Assembly (NCBI GenBank): GCA_964035575.1
Contig: OZ037866.1
Location: 620,001 to 684,000, forward strand
Reading direction: 5' to 3'
Source of the DNA: Rhynchopus sp. YZ270_cl-10
Lineage: Eukaryota; Euglenozoa; Diplonemea; Diplonemida; Diplonemidae
DNA: 64,000 bases
The notes under the pieces are model-generated. The model did not search any database and had not been told where the DNA came from. It saw nothing but the letters and a program-made list of their open reading frames with translations. Positions 1-9,551 of the stretch are shown in pieces. Within the stretch, counting starts at the first letter, position 1. Each line of letters starts with the position of its first letter. Position numbers and translations under genes: made by a program.

Positions 1-900
1 GTGTACCGCGAGATCTGCATCGACAACGACAACATCCACAGAGAAATACAACACATTGCAGTGACGCGCGACTGTTTGAAGGTATACAACCCCCTCTTTT
101 TAGAACAATAATATAGCATTTTTTGCCTCTTTTTTCCAAAGATCTTTAAAGAGCTAGATCGCGCTGCGATTCAACGAAAACAGCGCTTTTCACACAAAGC
201 CGCCATCCCCCGTATGGGGAATTGCCTAGACGCCCCCACCCATTTTCCACACCCTTTCCAGGTCACCGCAGCCATGCGTACGCAGAAGGCCCTGCAGTAT
301 CTGCAATGGGACCTGGGCAGTGGTGGTAAGGTGCAGGCACGCTGTGTTGCCCTGAAGTGCACACGCGACAACGACGGCCACCCGCCCGCCGTGCTCAAGG
401 ATATCCTTGCTTTTGTGCTTCCGGTCCCGGAGCCGGAGCTGCGGGTTGGGCAGGTGGGGACGATTATGGCGATTGGGACAGACCACCGCATACCGTGCAT
501 TGTGCTGCGCGTGCAGGAGGCTGATGAGTCGGATGATGGACAGCGGTATCTGCGGATTTTGTCTTTGCCGCTGTGCGGGCCGGTGGAGGAGGGGTTGGAG
601 GACTACACGAACAGGAACATCCTTGTGCCTGCGTCAACGATGCGTCCTCTCTCGATCCACGAGATGAAGGAGACCGACAAGCAGGGCGAGCTCCGCACGA
701 AGGCCGTCTTCGTCGCACAGTCGCAAGACGTGGCCCTCCACAGACGCCTCAACCCAGACAACGCCCTCCCCTCTGGCCTCGTGTCGCGTGCCCTCCGTGC
801 ATGCAAGCTCAACACCATTGAGGCAGCTGCACTCCTCACAACACCCGCAAAGGTCCCCAACGACAACCTCGATGCTCTCATGGGAGAAGAAGAAGACTGA
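1..900 (+). CDS. Unknown protein, 3' part of a two-exon gene
   Basis: The open frame starts at base 1, so the 5' end lies outside the window. I read exon 1-81, a phase-0 intron at 82-261 (GTATAC donor, pyrimidine-rich ...CCTTTCCAG acceptor) and a final exon at 262-900. The visible product is 27 residues from the first exon plus 212 from the last. The frame also stays open through the 3' part of the intron, with an ATG at 214, so a gene model starting there is possible, but the first exon's clean frame and codon use favour splicing. I recognise no domain. The middle is rich in Val, Leu and Gly and may be a beta-rich fold (around GQVGTIMAIGTDHRIPCIV). The C-terminus is a helical stretch ending in the acidic tail GEEED. 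The exon is GC-rich and free of homopolymers, unlike its flanks. Certain as coding; function unknown. Confidence 0.7.
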
Positions 901-1078
901 TTGTAATATAAAGAGAGAGAAAAAAAAGTTGTCTGGTGTTGAGTGCAACAGTGTGAGCACATCTCGGTGTTGACTGAAGTTTTCACAAAAAAAAATATAT
1001 TTTAGCCCATAGTACACTGAATCATAACCATCGTATCTGGCTCGAAAAAGCCTATTAATTTTTCAGTAGGGGGAAAAA

Positions 1079-1160
1079 GCTAGGGTACATTTTTTGCACC
1101 CTCGCCTTCTTTTCATTTAGAAAAGAAAGTATATGAAATAATTTTTCAGTGTTCTATGGG
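1079..1160 (+). repeat. Dispersed repeat, copy 1 (partner 4632-4718)
   Basis: It shares a GGGTACATTT..GCACCCTC start, a TTCTTTTC/GAAAAGAAAG inverted pair and the tail TATATGAAATAAT with the second copy. Same orientation. Function unknown. Confidence 0.6.
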
Positions 1161-2417
1161 TTAAATGGTGGGTGGGTGAAGGGTATACCAGGAAGGTTTT
1201 TGAAAGGGGTATTGGGGAGGGGGTTTTGTTGTTGAAGGTTATCTTACTTAGTGTTTGCGGGTGAGGTTCGTCTTTACAAACTTTCTTTGTTGTGATGTGC
1301 GTGCAAGGCACATTTCACCTTATATTATGACGATTTTCCTTTTCTTTTTTTTTGCTACGAACGTGATATGGGGGGTGGGAAAATGAATGCAGCTGTGATC
1401 GTCTATCCAAATTACAAAAAAAAAAAATGGGAGGGGAAAAAAACTTTGAAATGCCTCCTTTGCTGCTGTTTGTTTATCCCTGTTTTGTCTCGCTTTCTCT
1501 CTACCCCCACCTCAACAATGCTTTCCTACCAACATACGTATTCTCTTGGCACCAGCCAGAGGGATGCCACTGTTCCGAAGGATTTTCTCTTTTTTTTCTT
1601 TTACTCCCCCCTCCCCTTGTGCACGTGAGATTCATCTTGCAAAAAAAAATTTCCCATGGGAAGTGAGTTACTTTTTTTAGATGTGCACACACCGTGAGGC
1701 ATACCATCTCGGTAAAATATATACTGACCCGTAAAAGATGTTTGATTTGGTTTTTAGGGGAGTTTGAGCTTTTTTTTACGGTCATGGTGTTCCGGAACGA
1801 CTATCAAGGACATGCCAATATAGGCACCTCCGGAACACCAGGTCAGTATATTATACTACCGGTATGTCATTCATCTTTTCCACGTTTCTTCTTTTTCTGT
1901 GACATTCTATGGGAATTGCAGAAGCATGCGACACTAAGTTGGCAAACGCATTTTTTTTTTTTTTTGCGGGCCGGGTTTGCCCGTATAAAAGAACAGTGTT
2001 GTCTCTCTCTCGCACTGCCCACAGAAGCAGCGTTTTAATGCATTGCGTAGCTTCGGTCTTTGACAACCACCATGAACCCCCAATGCAAAGTGTACAGGAA
2101 TGGTTGTAAAATTGGACAAAAAAAGAGAAAATAAATGCTTCCCCGTCAGGGAAAATGAGGTGAAAAAAAAGGGCTCTGTCACAATCTTAGGATGAATACG
2201 TTGTGCTGTAGTTCCTAGCCCCCCTTCTTTTTTGGGTGACATTTTTTTGAGTAGCGAACATTCTTGGTGGTTCAATCGGTCTAAATCCAATATGACCAAA
2301 AATTTTCAACAAAAAAAAAAAAACTTCCTGCAATCCCAATACAAAAAAGGCTGCAATCCTAAAGAACACTTTTTAAAACCAAAAAAGCATCCTCCCCATT
2401 TACATCATTTTTTAGTA

Positions 2418-2503
2418 GGCCGCAGGGTACTACTTATGCTTTATCCATCCAGATGGCTGGCATCGTACGCGGGTCAGTCGAGAGGTGCCTGCATCAACAA
2501 CCA
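2418..2503 (+). repeat. Class IV hairpin module
   Basis: Order of parts: GGCCGCAGGGTACT, TTATCC, then GGCATCGTACG...GAGGTGCCTGCAT. GGCATC can pair with GGTGCC. Related copies lie at 18939-19010, 36958-37008 and 47707-47770, all in this orientation. This one lies 80 bp before a gene start. Confidence 0.6.
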
Positions 2504-2584
2504 CAGTTTTTTTTCTCTTTCTCATACAACACTCCTACCAAACTACTAGATTTTTTTTTAATCTTTTTTCAAAAAATAGTCAAT

Positions 2585-3646
2585 ATGACGCCAACGAGCA
2601 CACTAGGATTTCCCCGCGTAGGAACGACGTGCGAACTGCAGACAGCTCTCGAGAAGCACTGGGCAGGCAACCTCACCGAGGCGGAGCTCCTATCCGCACG
2701 CGACGCTGTGCTGGAGGAGGCTGTGCGCATCCAGGGTGAAGCAGGTGTCTCTCTCATTGGGGTCGGCGACACTACTCTGTACGACCACGTGCTCGACTGG
2801 AGTGTTCGCTTTGGGATGACGAGCAAGCGTTTTGTAAACTCAGGTGCACCGGGTACTCTCGCAAACTACTTTGCGCAGGCAAAGGGCACACCGCAATGCA
2901 CCGCCTTGCAGCGTGTGCAGTATTTCGACACAAACTACCACACACTGGTCCCCGAAATCGACGACGACTTCAACAGTACACACACCTTCTTTGATGATTA
3001 TCTTCATATGCTAAAACACGCACAAAAGGTTGCCAAACGTCTGCCGCAACAACCAACCTGCGTACCCATCATTCTTGGCCCAATCACATTTGCAAATTTG
3101 AGCAAAATTTCTGGCACCACAACGACAGAAGACCTGACCTTTGCGATGCTTCCATTGTACAACCGCCTTTTCAAGGAACTGGCGTCTGCTGGAGGGGTGT
3201 CGGAGGTGCAGATCCACGAGCCCTATTTAGCAGCATTTGACAACACAGCCATCCTCAACACCACAAAACGCAGCCACGAACAACTTGCCGACTCTGCGGC
3301 GTCGCACAACCTCACAATCAACCTTTGCGTCCACCACGGAAGCATCTCGGAAATGATGTACCGCACCCTCACATCCATCGAAGGGGTGACCACGGTGACT
3401 CTAGACCTCTGCCGGAGTCCTGCAGCAATAGACATCCTCGAGAAGGTGGGCTTCCCGCTCACAAACGGGTTGAAAATGCGTTGTTGGTCTGAAGTGACAC
3501 CAGGCTTGGAGAATATGGTTAAAGCAACACATCTCGTTGCAAAGCAAGTGGACTGCGATAGAAGTTGTAAAAGAAACGCACAAAAAGCCAGAAGCAACGC
3601 ATACGAAACAAGGTTCGGACAGCAGATTGACATCCAGTGTTGGTAG
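2585..3646 (+). CDS. Shortened cobalamin-independent methionine synthase (MetE N-domain)
   Basis: The 353-residue product matches the N-terminal barrel of MetE: GFPRVG near the start, WAGNLTEAELL, VGDTTLYDHVL, FDTNYHTLVPEID, ILGPITFANLSKISG and LPLYNRLFKELA in family order. Full MetE is about 750 residues and transfers a methyl group from folylpolyglutamate to homocysteine at a zinc site in the C-terminal barrel. Here, after about residue 285, the frame runs straight into NGLKMRCWSEV..LENMV, which resembles the extreme C-terminus of MetE (CGLKTRGWPET..LANMV) but lacks the zinc-binding Cys just before GLK. The last ~40 residues are basic and family-atypical. So the protein looks like a barrel with the catalytic domain missing, and methyl transfer is doubtful. 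I chose the ATG at 2585 because family similarity starts there; upstream open frame covers a class IV repeat. Splicing to a distant C-domain seems unlikely, since none follows within 14 kb. Confidence 0.75.
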   Translation: MTPTSTLGFPRVGTTCELQTALEKHWAGNLTEAELLSARDAVLEEAVRIQGEAGVSLIGVGDTTLYDHVLDWSVRFGMTSKRFVNSGAPGTLANYFAQAKGTPQCTALQRVQYFDTNYHTLVPEIDDDFNSTHTFFDDYLHMLKHAQKVAKRLPQQPTCVPIILGPITFANLSKISGTTTTEDLTFAMLPLYNRLFKELASAGGVSEVQIHEPYLAAFDNTAILNTTKRSHEQLADSAASHNLTINLCVHHGSISEMMYRTLTSIEGVTTVTLDLCRSPAAIDILEKVGFPLTNGLKMRCWSEVTPGLENMVKATHLVAKQVDCDRSCKRNAQKARSNAYETRFGQQIDIQCW

Positions 3647-4294
3647 GAGGGGGGGGGGGGGGGAGAGGATGAGGGGCTTTTTTGTTAAAAATGAACAAAA
3701 ATGTCTACAGTACACATTGCTTTGGCGGTAAAGGGGTAACTACCATTTGAACAAAAAAACGTTCGGTTGTCCCTCCATCTCGTATTGCATCTCTTGTGGT
3801 TAGGGGGTTTTGTATTTAATTATACCAATCATCTTTACCAACGTTTCTTTAATTCATCCCTTCCTTTCCATACCCTTGACATATATTTTTTTATATTTTT
3901 TTTGCGTATAGTCACAGACACCTGACTAAGCACGAGAGGCTTAAGTTCAAACTTTTCCTTTGGTTGTTGTCCTCTGCGCACTCCATCCCTCCCCTTTCTT
4001 CCTTCCCCATTGTTTTTACCACATTTCACACCCAAGGTGCTGCTTGCTTGACATGGCGCGCTGTCGTTCTCTTTTGGCTAATAAAAAACGATTTAAAAAC
4101 AAAATGGGTTACAGTCTGCCCTCCCCTTTACCCCGCCACCCAGCACCCACCACAATGAAATATGGTGTGTGACTTCGGTTCGTGTGGATAGAGGGTAGCC
4201 AGATGGTACATTCATTCTTTTCCAAAAGGGAACGCCGGCTGCGACGCTGTCGTAATGCGCTTCTCGGGTTTGAAACGTTTTTTTTTTCTCTCTC

Positions 4295-4470
4295 TGTCAC
4301 CTCATGAAATGAAGAAGGAAATAGAAACAAAGCATTTTGAACACACTTTTGCGGTTCTAAGGACGAACCGCGCTGCAGAGCCACTCCTCACCAAACAGGT
4401 CGAGGTGTGTGCGTTTCACCACAACCTCTCCCGTTTTATCGTGTGATGAGTGTTAAGTTTCTATTTCCCT
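4295..4470 (+). repeat. 175-bp dispersed repeat, copy 1 (partner 23197-23372)
   Basis: It is nearly identical over its length to 23197-23372 and in the same orientation. It runs from GTCACCTCATGAAATG to ATGAGTGTTAAGTTTC, with a GCGGTTC/GAACCGC pair in the middle. It could be a SINE-like unit or a multicopy structured RNA gene; no clear A/B boxes are seen. Confidence 0.7.
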
Positions 4471-4513
4471 TTTTTTTGGAAAAGGGAGGCATGTGTTGCA
4501 TTCTCGTGCTTTT

Positions 4514-4541
4514 GGGGTGACTAAGCTGAGGTTCATCTTAT
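4514..4541 (+). repeat. Class I hairpin
   Basis: GGGTGACTAAGC pairs with GGTTCATCTT; the loop is shortened. A T-rich tail follows. Confidence 0.6.
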
Positions 4542-5380
4542 AAGTTTTTCTTCTTTTGTTCTCCTGAATTGAAAGTATGTAGTGCTAGTATTTTCTAGAG
4601 GTCTGTGTGAGAGGCATTCATCTTTCAAAAGCAAGGGTACATTTGTCGCACCCTCTTTGCTTTCTTTTCGTTTCGTTTGAGAAAAGAAAGTATATGAAAT
4701 AATCTTTCAAATGTTCTCTTTTTTGTTTTTAGTTTGTCCCCTCCAAATTAATGTAAATTTTGGTGTACTTGCGGATCTCTTTTGAATGCGTATAAGAGAG
4801 CATTCTCGTTGAGCTTCCTGTTCCCTTCCTCCTCCCTCTGGAGGGGGGTGTGAAGAAACTAATGTTATTTTGTGCGGTTCTATATTTCTTTTGGTGTTGC
4901 GAATTTTGAACCCTTATTCCGTACCTTTGTCTACAACCGTTGGAGGACGTCACCAAAGCACAATGTTTCACCAACTTTTCTTTTTTTTTCTGTTCACCCC
5001 CTTTCCCTTTCTTCTGCGTCAATAGCGATCCGTTGACGTCGCTTTGCACTATTTCTTTAACTTTTCTTCCCCTTTTAATAACCTTTACAACCTTATTCAA
5101 TGACCCTCCTCTCTCTTTAACCCTAATCCATAATCTTCCTCCTTTTCGCCTGCCTTTCTTCAAACTTGATAGAATCCCTGAATTCTTAGAATTGAAGATT
5201 CTTAAAATCCTTCCAGTTCTTCTTCTATTCGCGCCTTTCTTTTGTCGTCCCAGTTGGCCAGGCATTATGCAATGGGTGTTGTACCTGTTGGATGGGTGGG
5301 TGGGTGGGTGGGTGGGAAAATGGCTGCACTGCTGCACAGCCTTATGAGGACAAAAAGGAGGCAAAGAGCGACCAAGAATT

Positions 5381-5827
5381 TCAACGCGTCACGCTTTTCG
5401 CATTGTAGTAAAAATGACAAGATTGTCGCCTTAATAGCCCAAAGAAAGGGAGTATGTTCGATCGTGCCATCATTTCTGGGTTGCACATTGCTGCACTCAA
5501 GCCGAAGCTTAAAGCACTCAACAGCTGCTCAGAGGTCGTCATCTGCCACGTAGCGAATAGGGTTGCCGATGTTCGTGATGAGGTCCTTCTCTTTTCTTCT
5601 TCGAAATCTGATGCATGTGCCACGGCATCTTCCTGATGCGTAGCCATCGCGACAATGTCATTGTGGATGGAGAGTCCCTTGTCCGTGCCCCTGCCCAACC
5701 CCGTACCAATACAGTAGTAAAAGCAGATTCCATCCCCTGTAATCGGCACTTGTTTGGTGCCGAGCGTCCCACCCTTCTGCACAAGACTCCTTGGTTCAAC
5801 CTTGCCCATATCGTGCTCGCGTCGCAT
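5381..5827 (-). pseudogene. Broken OTU-like cysteine protease remnant
   Basis: The minus-strand frame has a GDGICFYYCIG stretch, like the catalytic GDG-x-C-F/L motif of OTU deubiquitinases, and an OTU-like spacing after it. Similarity then continues in another frame, so the copy is broken, with one or two disruptions. OTU domains occur both in host deubiquitinases and in genes carried by mobile elements; which applies here cannot be told. It lies just outside the big element starting at 5932. Confidence 0.35.
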
Positions 5828-5931
5828 ATGTAGAATGTTCCAAAAATGGTGTCAAAACAGTAAAGTTACCCTATACTGTTCGTATAAAAAGGCCAAAAAT
5901 AGCCTAAACACACCCTAAAAATATCTCAATA

Positions 5932-6053
5932 TGGCTCAGTCCATAAACCCCCCCCCCCCCCCCCCCCCTGAAAGGTAACCTCAGCAACTATTTGGATATT
6001 ATCAAATATGTAGTAGGACGTTCTGTTCGATTTTTGTTTTAATGAATCCAGAG
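5932..6053 (+). repeat. Left terminal inverted repeat of the 11.2-kb island
   Basis: Its reverse complement is at 17036-17149. The two differ mainly in the length of the C-run (longer here), so the insertion is not ancient. Confidence 0.85.
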
Positions 6054-6287
6054 TAAAGTTTCTGAATTCATTAAAACAAAAATCGAGCAAAAAGACCGAG
6101 TACATATTTGATGGATCACCCCTGAGAGGTAAATAAGTTACCGGTAACCCGAATTACCGGTAATTCCTTAAGGATTCCTTAAGAAACACGGAAAAAAGCA
6201 AAAAAACATCAAAAGAGGGGGTACTTTAATTTATCATTTGGAAACCCTTCCCACTTTACGCGTTGTTCATTTTTGTCTTTTTTATTC

Positions 6288-6644
6288 TCAAAAAAATCGG
6301 TTCATCCAATCGTGCCGGTTGCCGAGAGGCAGACCAGGGTCCTCCTCTTCTGCAATCTCAGGTGCCTTTTTCGTTGTGGTCTTTTCAGAAGAAATCGTGT
6401 AAGTCACCTCCACAAATTCTTGCGGATGGGAGAGCATGGAAGCAAGCACAGTTTTTTCTGTATTCCTTTGCCAACAAAAAAGAGCAGTGAAGAAGTTGCA
6501 CTCTACACGGGTTATAGTGTATTGTGTTGAGTCCTTCAACTTCAACGCAATGCCAGTTGTATGAGCAATGTTGGACAGGTGTAAGGCAACATCATCTACT
6601 GTAACAAGCTTCGTAACGACGATATCCTCCAAATGTCTGGACAC
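6288..6644 (-). CDS. 118-residue ORF across the left arm and centre of the foldback element
   Basis: Reading frame begins MSRHLEDIVVTKLVTVDD and ends in the acidic and aromatic tail shared by both arms. Composition looks protein-like (balanced hydrophobics, no low complexity). I recognise no domain. It may be a remnant accessory gene of the element family, with its 3' end lying inside the terminal repeat. Expression is unknown. Confidence 0.35.
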   Translation of the reverse strand: MSRHLEDIVVTKLVTVDDVALHLSNIAHTTGIALKLKDSTQYTITRVECNFFTALFCWQRNTEKTVLASMLSHPQEFVEVTYTISSEKTTTKKAPEIAEEEDPGLPLGNRHDWMNRFF

Positions 6645-6736
6645 GACTCCAAAATGGAAGTCCCGCCCGTCTTTCCCGTGTTTTTCACAAAAATAGTTAA
6701 CAGTAACGGGTTTTGTACAAAACTTGAAAGGAGAAA

Positions 6737-6880
6737 ATGCAAAAGTTCTTTGGACTGGAAGTGCCTCCCGACATCAGCCCACACAATTATGAAAACGAAA
6801 AGGCACCTGAGATTGCAGAAGAGGAGGACCCTGGTCTGCCTCTCGGCAACCGGCACGATTGGATGAACCGATTTTTTTGA
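6737..6880 (+). CDS. 47-residue ORF ending in the right arm
   Basis: It starts MQKFFGLEVPPDIS and ends with the same tail as the minus-strand ORF at 6288-6644, because that tail lies in the inverted arm. Only the first ~20 residues are specific to this side. It may be a chance fusion to the duplicated 3' end. No domain seen. Confidence 0.25.
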   Translation: MQKFFGLEVPPDISPHNYENEKAPEIAEEEDPGLPLGNRHDWMNRFF

Positions 6881-7122
6881 GAATAAAAAAGACAAAAATG
6901 AACAACGCGTAAAGTGGGAAGGGTTTCCAAATGATAAATTAAAGTACCCCCTCTTTTGATGTTTTTTTTGCTTTTTTCCGTGTTTCTTAAGGAATCCTTA
7001 AGGAATTACCGGTAATTCGGGTTACCGGTAACTTATTTACCTCTCAGGGGTGATCCATCAAATATGTACTCGGTCTTTTTGCTCGATTTTTGTTTTAATG
7101 AATTCAGAAACTTTACTCTGGA

Positions 7123-8425
7123 GGCACGGCAAAAATGCGCATTTTTGATATTTTTGATATTTTTGGCAGAATTTTTTGGGCGTTTTTTGGCGTTTTTTAG
7201 GGAAAAATAGTGAGGGGAGTTGGGTCCAGTCATAGGAAGTATAGAGAATTTTTGAAAAATTCTTCCATTGGAATAAGGGTTTGCGGGCCTTGCCCTCTGA
7301 GGTGTTAGAAGGTTTGCAGGTTTGCAAGTTTGCAGGTTTGCAGGTTTAAGGAGGCGAATCTGTGTGGATGAGGGTTGAGGGTGCTTAGATGGGGTATGAT
7401 ACTGAGGTGCTTAAATGGTGGTTTTGTAGGTTACATAGTCACGAGACTGCCCTTGTATTAAAAGGGGGAAGAGGGGAGATGATAGGGGACAAGGCTACCA
7501 ATCCGACTTAAACCGACTCAGTAGGGTCAGGTTGGACCGACCCAAACCTACCCAGCAAAAAGGTCAAAAAATAGATGTCAATTTTGAGACACTTTTTTTC
7601 CACTTTTTTCCTTAGGGATTTTTCCAGGTACTTAGCGAAGCGTTAGGGCGACTTAAGTCCCTTGGCCCCAGCGCCCTATGGGGCGCCTCCTCGTCGGGCC
7701 GTTAGGGCCCTCCGGTGGCCAGGTTCTTTCTCTGGGCTTAGAGGCTCGAAGTTCCCCGTCAGATTGGAGCTGGTGTGCTTTATGAGGCTCGCTCGTCTAG
7801 ATTGAGGCTCGCTCGTCCGGATTGGGCTAACTCGTCCGCCTTCGGCTAGACCCTCCGCCTTTGGGTGGGCTCGTGTATCTTCGTTATGTACGTACGGGTT
7901 CGATACTCTGGTTGGAGTGTGACAGCACGTCATTTCTTGAGCACGTTGGTAACACACGAAGTGCAATGGCGATAATGGAAAGATAGATGCCGGCATTGGT
8001 GAATTGCTGGAGTTCTGCACAGGAAGCTAGCATGACGTAGAATCACTGTGTGAACAAAATGACCGTATTTTGGTTGAAAATTTGACTTGAAATTTTTTTT
8101 CATAATTTGCCCAATCGAAGGTTTTCCTTGGATTTTTTGGGCCATTTTATGACCTACCACGCCCGATTTTGGGCGAAAAAAAAAATTTTTTTTTGGTCAA
8201 AAATCGCCTTGTATTACCACTGTATTGGTGTAGGCTTGTACACAGAAGTGTGTTTTGTGTAACCACAGATGGTCAAAACACCCGATTTTTGCATTTTTTT
8301 GCATTTTTTGGTGCCCAAAGACCCACCTCAGTGGTCGAAATTTTCCCGAAAAAATAACTATTTATTGCATGATGTAAAGTGCACTTTATATCACGAGGGA
8401 GCTATGGTTCCGGGTTGTAGGTTTT
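7123..8425. other. Island interior without genes
   Basis: It holds short direct repeats (GCAGGTTTGCA around 7310-7345), a GC-rich stretch with CTCGCTCGTC repeats (7640-7880) and a diverged copy of the 200-bp island repeat (about 8180-8360). No convincing frame. Confidence 0.5.
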
Positions 8426-8487
8426 AGTACACGAGCGCAGCGAGTGTACTAATAAATTTTATGACCACGAGCGAAGCGAGTGGTCAT
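8426..8487. repeat. Pair of mini-loop hairpins
   Basis: Two palindromes, GTACACGAGCGCAGCGAGTG and ACCACGAGCGAAGCGAGTGG, follow each other. Each has outer Watson-Crick pairs, tandem G-A mismatches and a GC stem closed by a three-base loop (GCA or GAA). They lie within a larger inverted pair (GGAGCTATGGTTCCG at 8398 and its complement near 8500). Confidence 0.65.
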
Positions 8488-8559
8488 AATATGCAACTCG
8501 GAACCATAGCTCCCGAGTTATATGAAGTGCGCTTTACAGAATGCAATACGATATTTTAT

Positions 8560-9330
8560 CTCACGGGGATATAAACGAGCGCTTGATTTTGCGATTTTTG
8601 CTGTAAAAAAGTGACGTAAAGTAGGCTTCGTCACGTATTTTTGGCTTGGGATAGGCGGGAGAGTGACATAAAGCTTATTCATATGGGTGTAGGGAGAAGG
8701 AGAGGTTGTGTTGGTGATGCAAGACGGGTAGGAGTTTCATGTTTGACGCTGACAATCCCACTTTGAAGGCTACCCATTCTCCCACTTGCCAAAGTAGGCG
8801 CCTCTCGATGCTGATCTCTTGAGTAAAGGGGGGCCCCGAATAAGTTAATACCCCCAATAATAGCTATTTTCCCAAATAACTTTTTATACTGCGTATACTG
8901 CGTATACTGTGTATACTGTGTATACTGTGTATACTGTGTATACTGTGTATACTGTGTATACTGTGTATACTGTGTATACTGTGTATACTGTGTATACTGT
9001 GTATACTGTGTATACTGTGTATACTGTGTATACTGTGTATACTGTGTATACTGTGTATACTGTGTATACTGTGTATACTGTGTATACTGTGTATACTGTG
9101 TATACTGTGTATACTGTGTATACTGTGTATACTGTGGAAATTTGTTGTTGTGTTGAGTTTTTGTAGTGTGGACACCTGCGTGATGATAAAGTATATTATG
9201 TCATGACATAAAGCTTTATGTCACGATCCCAGCTATCCCAAGCCAAAAATACGTGACGTAAAGCCTACTTTACGTCACGCTTTTTTACAGCTAAAATCGC
9301 AAAAATCAAGGGCGAGTTTATATCACTAGT
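8560..9330. mobile_element. Inverted-repeat unit enclosing a minisatellite
   Basis: The arms at about 8545-8690 and 9190-9330 are inverted copies (TGACGTAAAGTAGGCTTCGTCACG on the left, split here only by small changes from its complement on the right, plus TTTTTGGCTTGGGATAG). The 9-bp tandem array lies between them. Confidence 0.55.
8885..9135. repeat. 9-bp minisatellite, about 28 copies
   Basis: Tandem TATACTGTG units, almost perfectly uniform except that the first two have GCG. Because the unit is 9 bp, every frame is open (Tyr-Thr-Val or Ile-His-Ser runs); these are not genes. Confidence 0.95.
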
Positions 9331-9550
9331 GAGATAAAAAAAAATTTTTTTTTTTTTGAGATTTTTTGATTTTTCGACAAGGCGCTGGCCCATACAAAGT
9401 GCACTGGTGGTACAGAAAATGGCTGGGGAATAAACTCTAGATGCTCAAAACAGCCCAATTCTTGCTTTTTTTGCTTTTTTGGTCCCAGAAGGGTACCTAG
9501 GGTGTAGTGAGCAGGCCTCAAAAACACTTGTGAAAAAAAAATAGCTATTT
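9330..9550 (+). repeat. 200-bp island repeat, intact copy
   Basis: It runs from a T-run plus GAGATTTTTTGATTTTTCG to CACTTGTGAAAAAAAAATAG. A near-identical copy starts at 13590 and diverged ones lie near 8180 and 15805. It serves as the empty-site reference for the hAT insertion at 13794. Confidence 0.8.
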
Positions 9551-9551
9551 T

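Larger units (their letters stand above)
901..2584. other. Intergenic, AT-rich, with hairpin repeats
   Basis: No gene is visible. The stretch holds weak class I hairpins (about 1279-1312, 1616-1650, 1678-1710), a repeat shared with 4632-4718, a small inverted-repeat unit (about 1715-1856, ends TATACTGACC / GGTCAGTATA, with an inner GGTGTTCCGGA palindrome) and a class IV module just before the methionine synthase gene. Confidence 0.6.
3647..5380. other. Intergenic with repeats
   Basis: A G-run directly follows the stop codon. Beyond it are low-complexity T- and C-rich stretches, a weak class I copy (3923-3960), a 175-bp repeat (4295-4470), class I hairpins (4514-4541, about 4605-4632), the second copy of the 1079-1160 repeat (4632-4718) and a short TGGG microsatellite (about 5288-5320). 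Long open frames on the minus strand at 4729-5364 are Lys/Arg/Ser-rich low complexity, so I do not call a gene. Confidence 0.55.
6049..7122. mobile_element. Foldback-type element with ~330-bp inverted arms
   Basis: The arms at about 6049-6375 and 6790-7122 are nearly identical in inverted orientation and carry CTTAAGGATTCCTTAAG and TTACCGGTAACC palindromes. The ~410-bp centre is unique. Both arms encode, pointing outward, the same protein C-terminus (EDPGLPLGNRHDWMNRFF). The unit splits the left repeat of the larger island. Confidence 0.75.

Noticed and set aside
4729-5364. 211-residue minus-strand reading frame
   Set aside because: Lys/Arg/Ser/Gly low complexity that mirrors T- and C-rich plus-strand tracts; no domain, no GC rise.
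8885-9135. CRISPR array
   Set aside because: Contiguous 9-bp tandem units without spacers, in a eukaryotic context.
8864-9175. Ile-His-Ser repeat protein and Tyr-Thr-Val repeat protein
   Set aside because: Both are readings of the 9-bp minisatellite, which is open in all frames.
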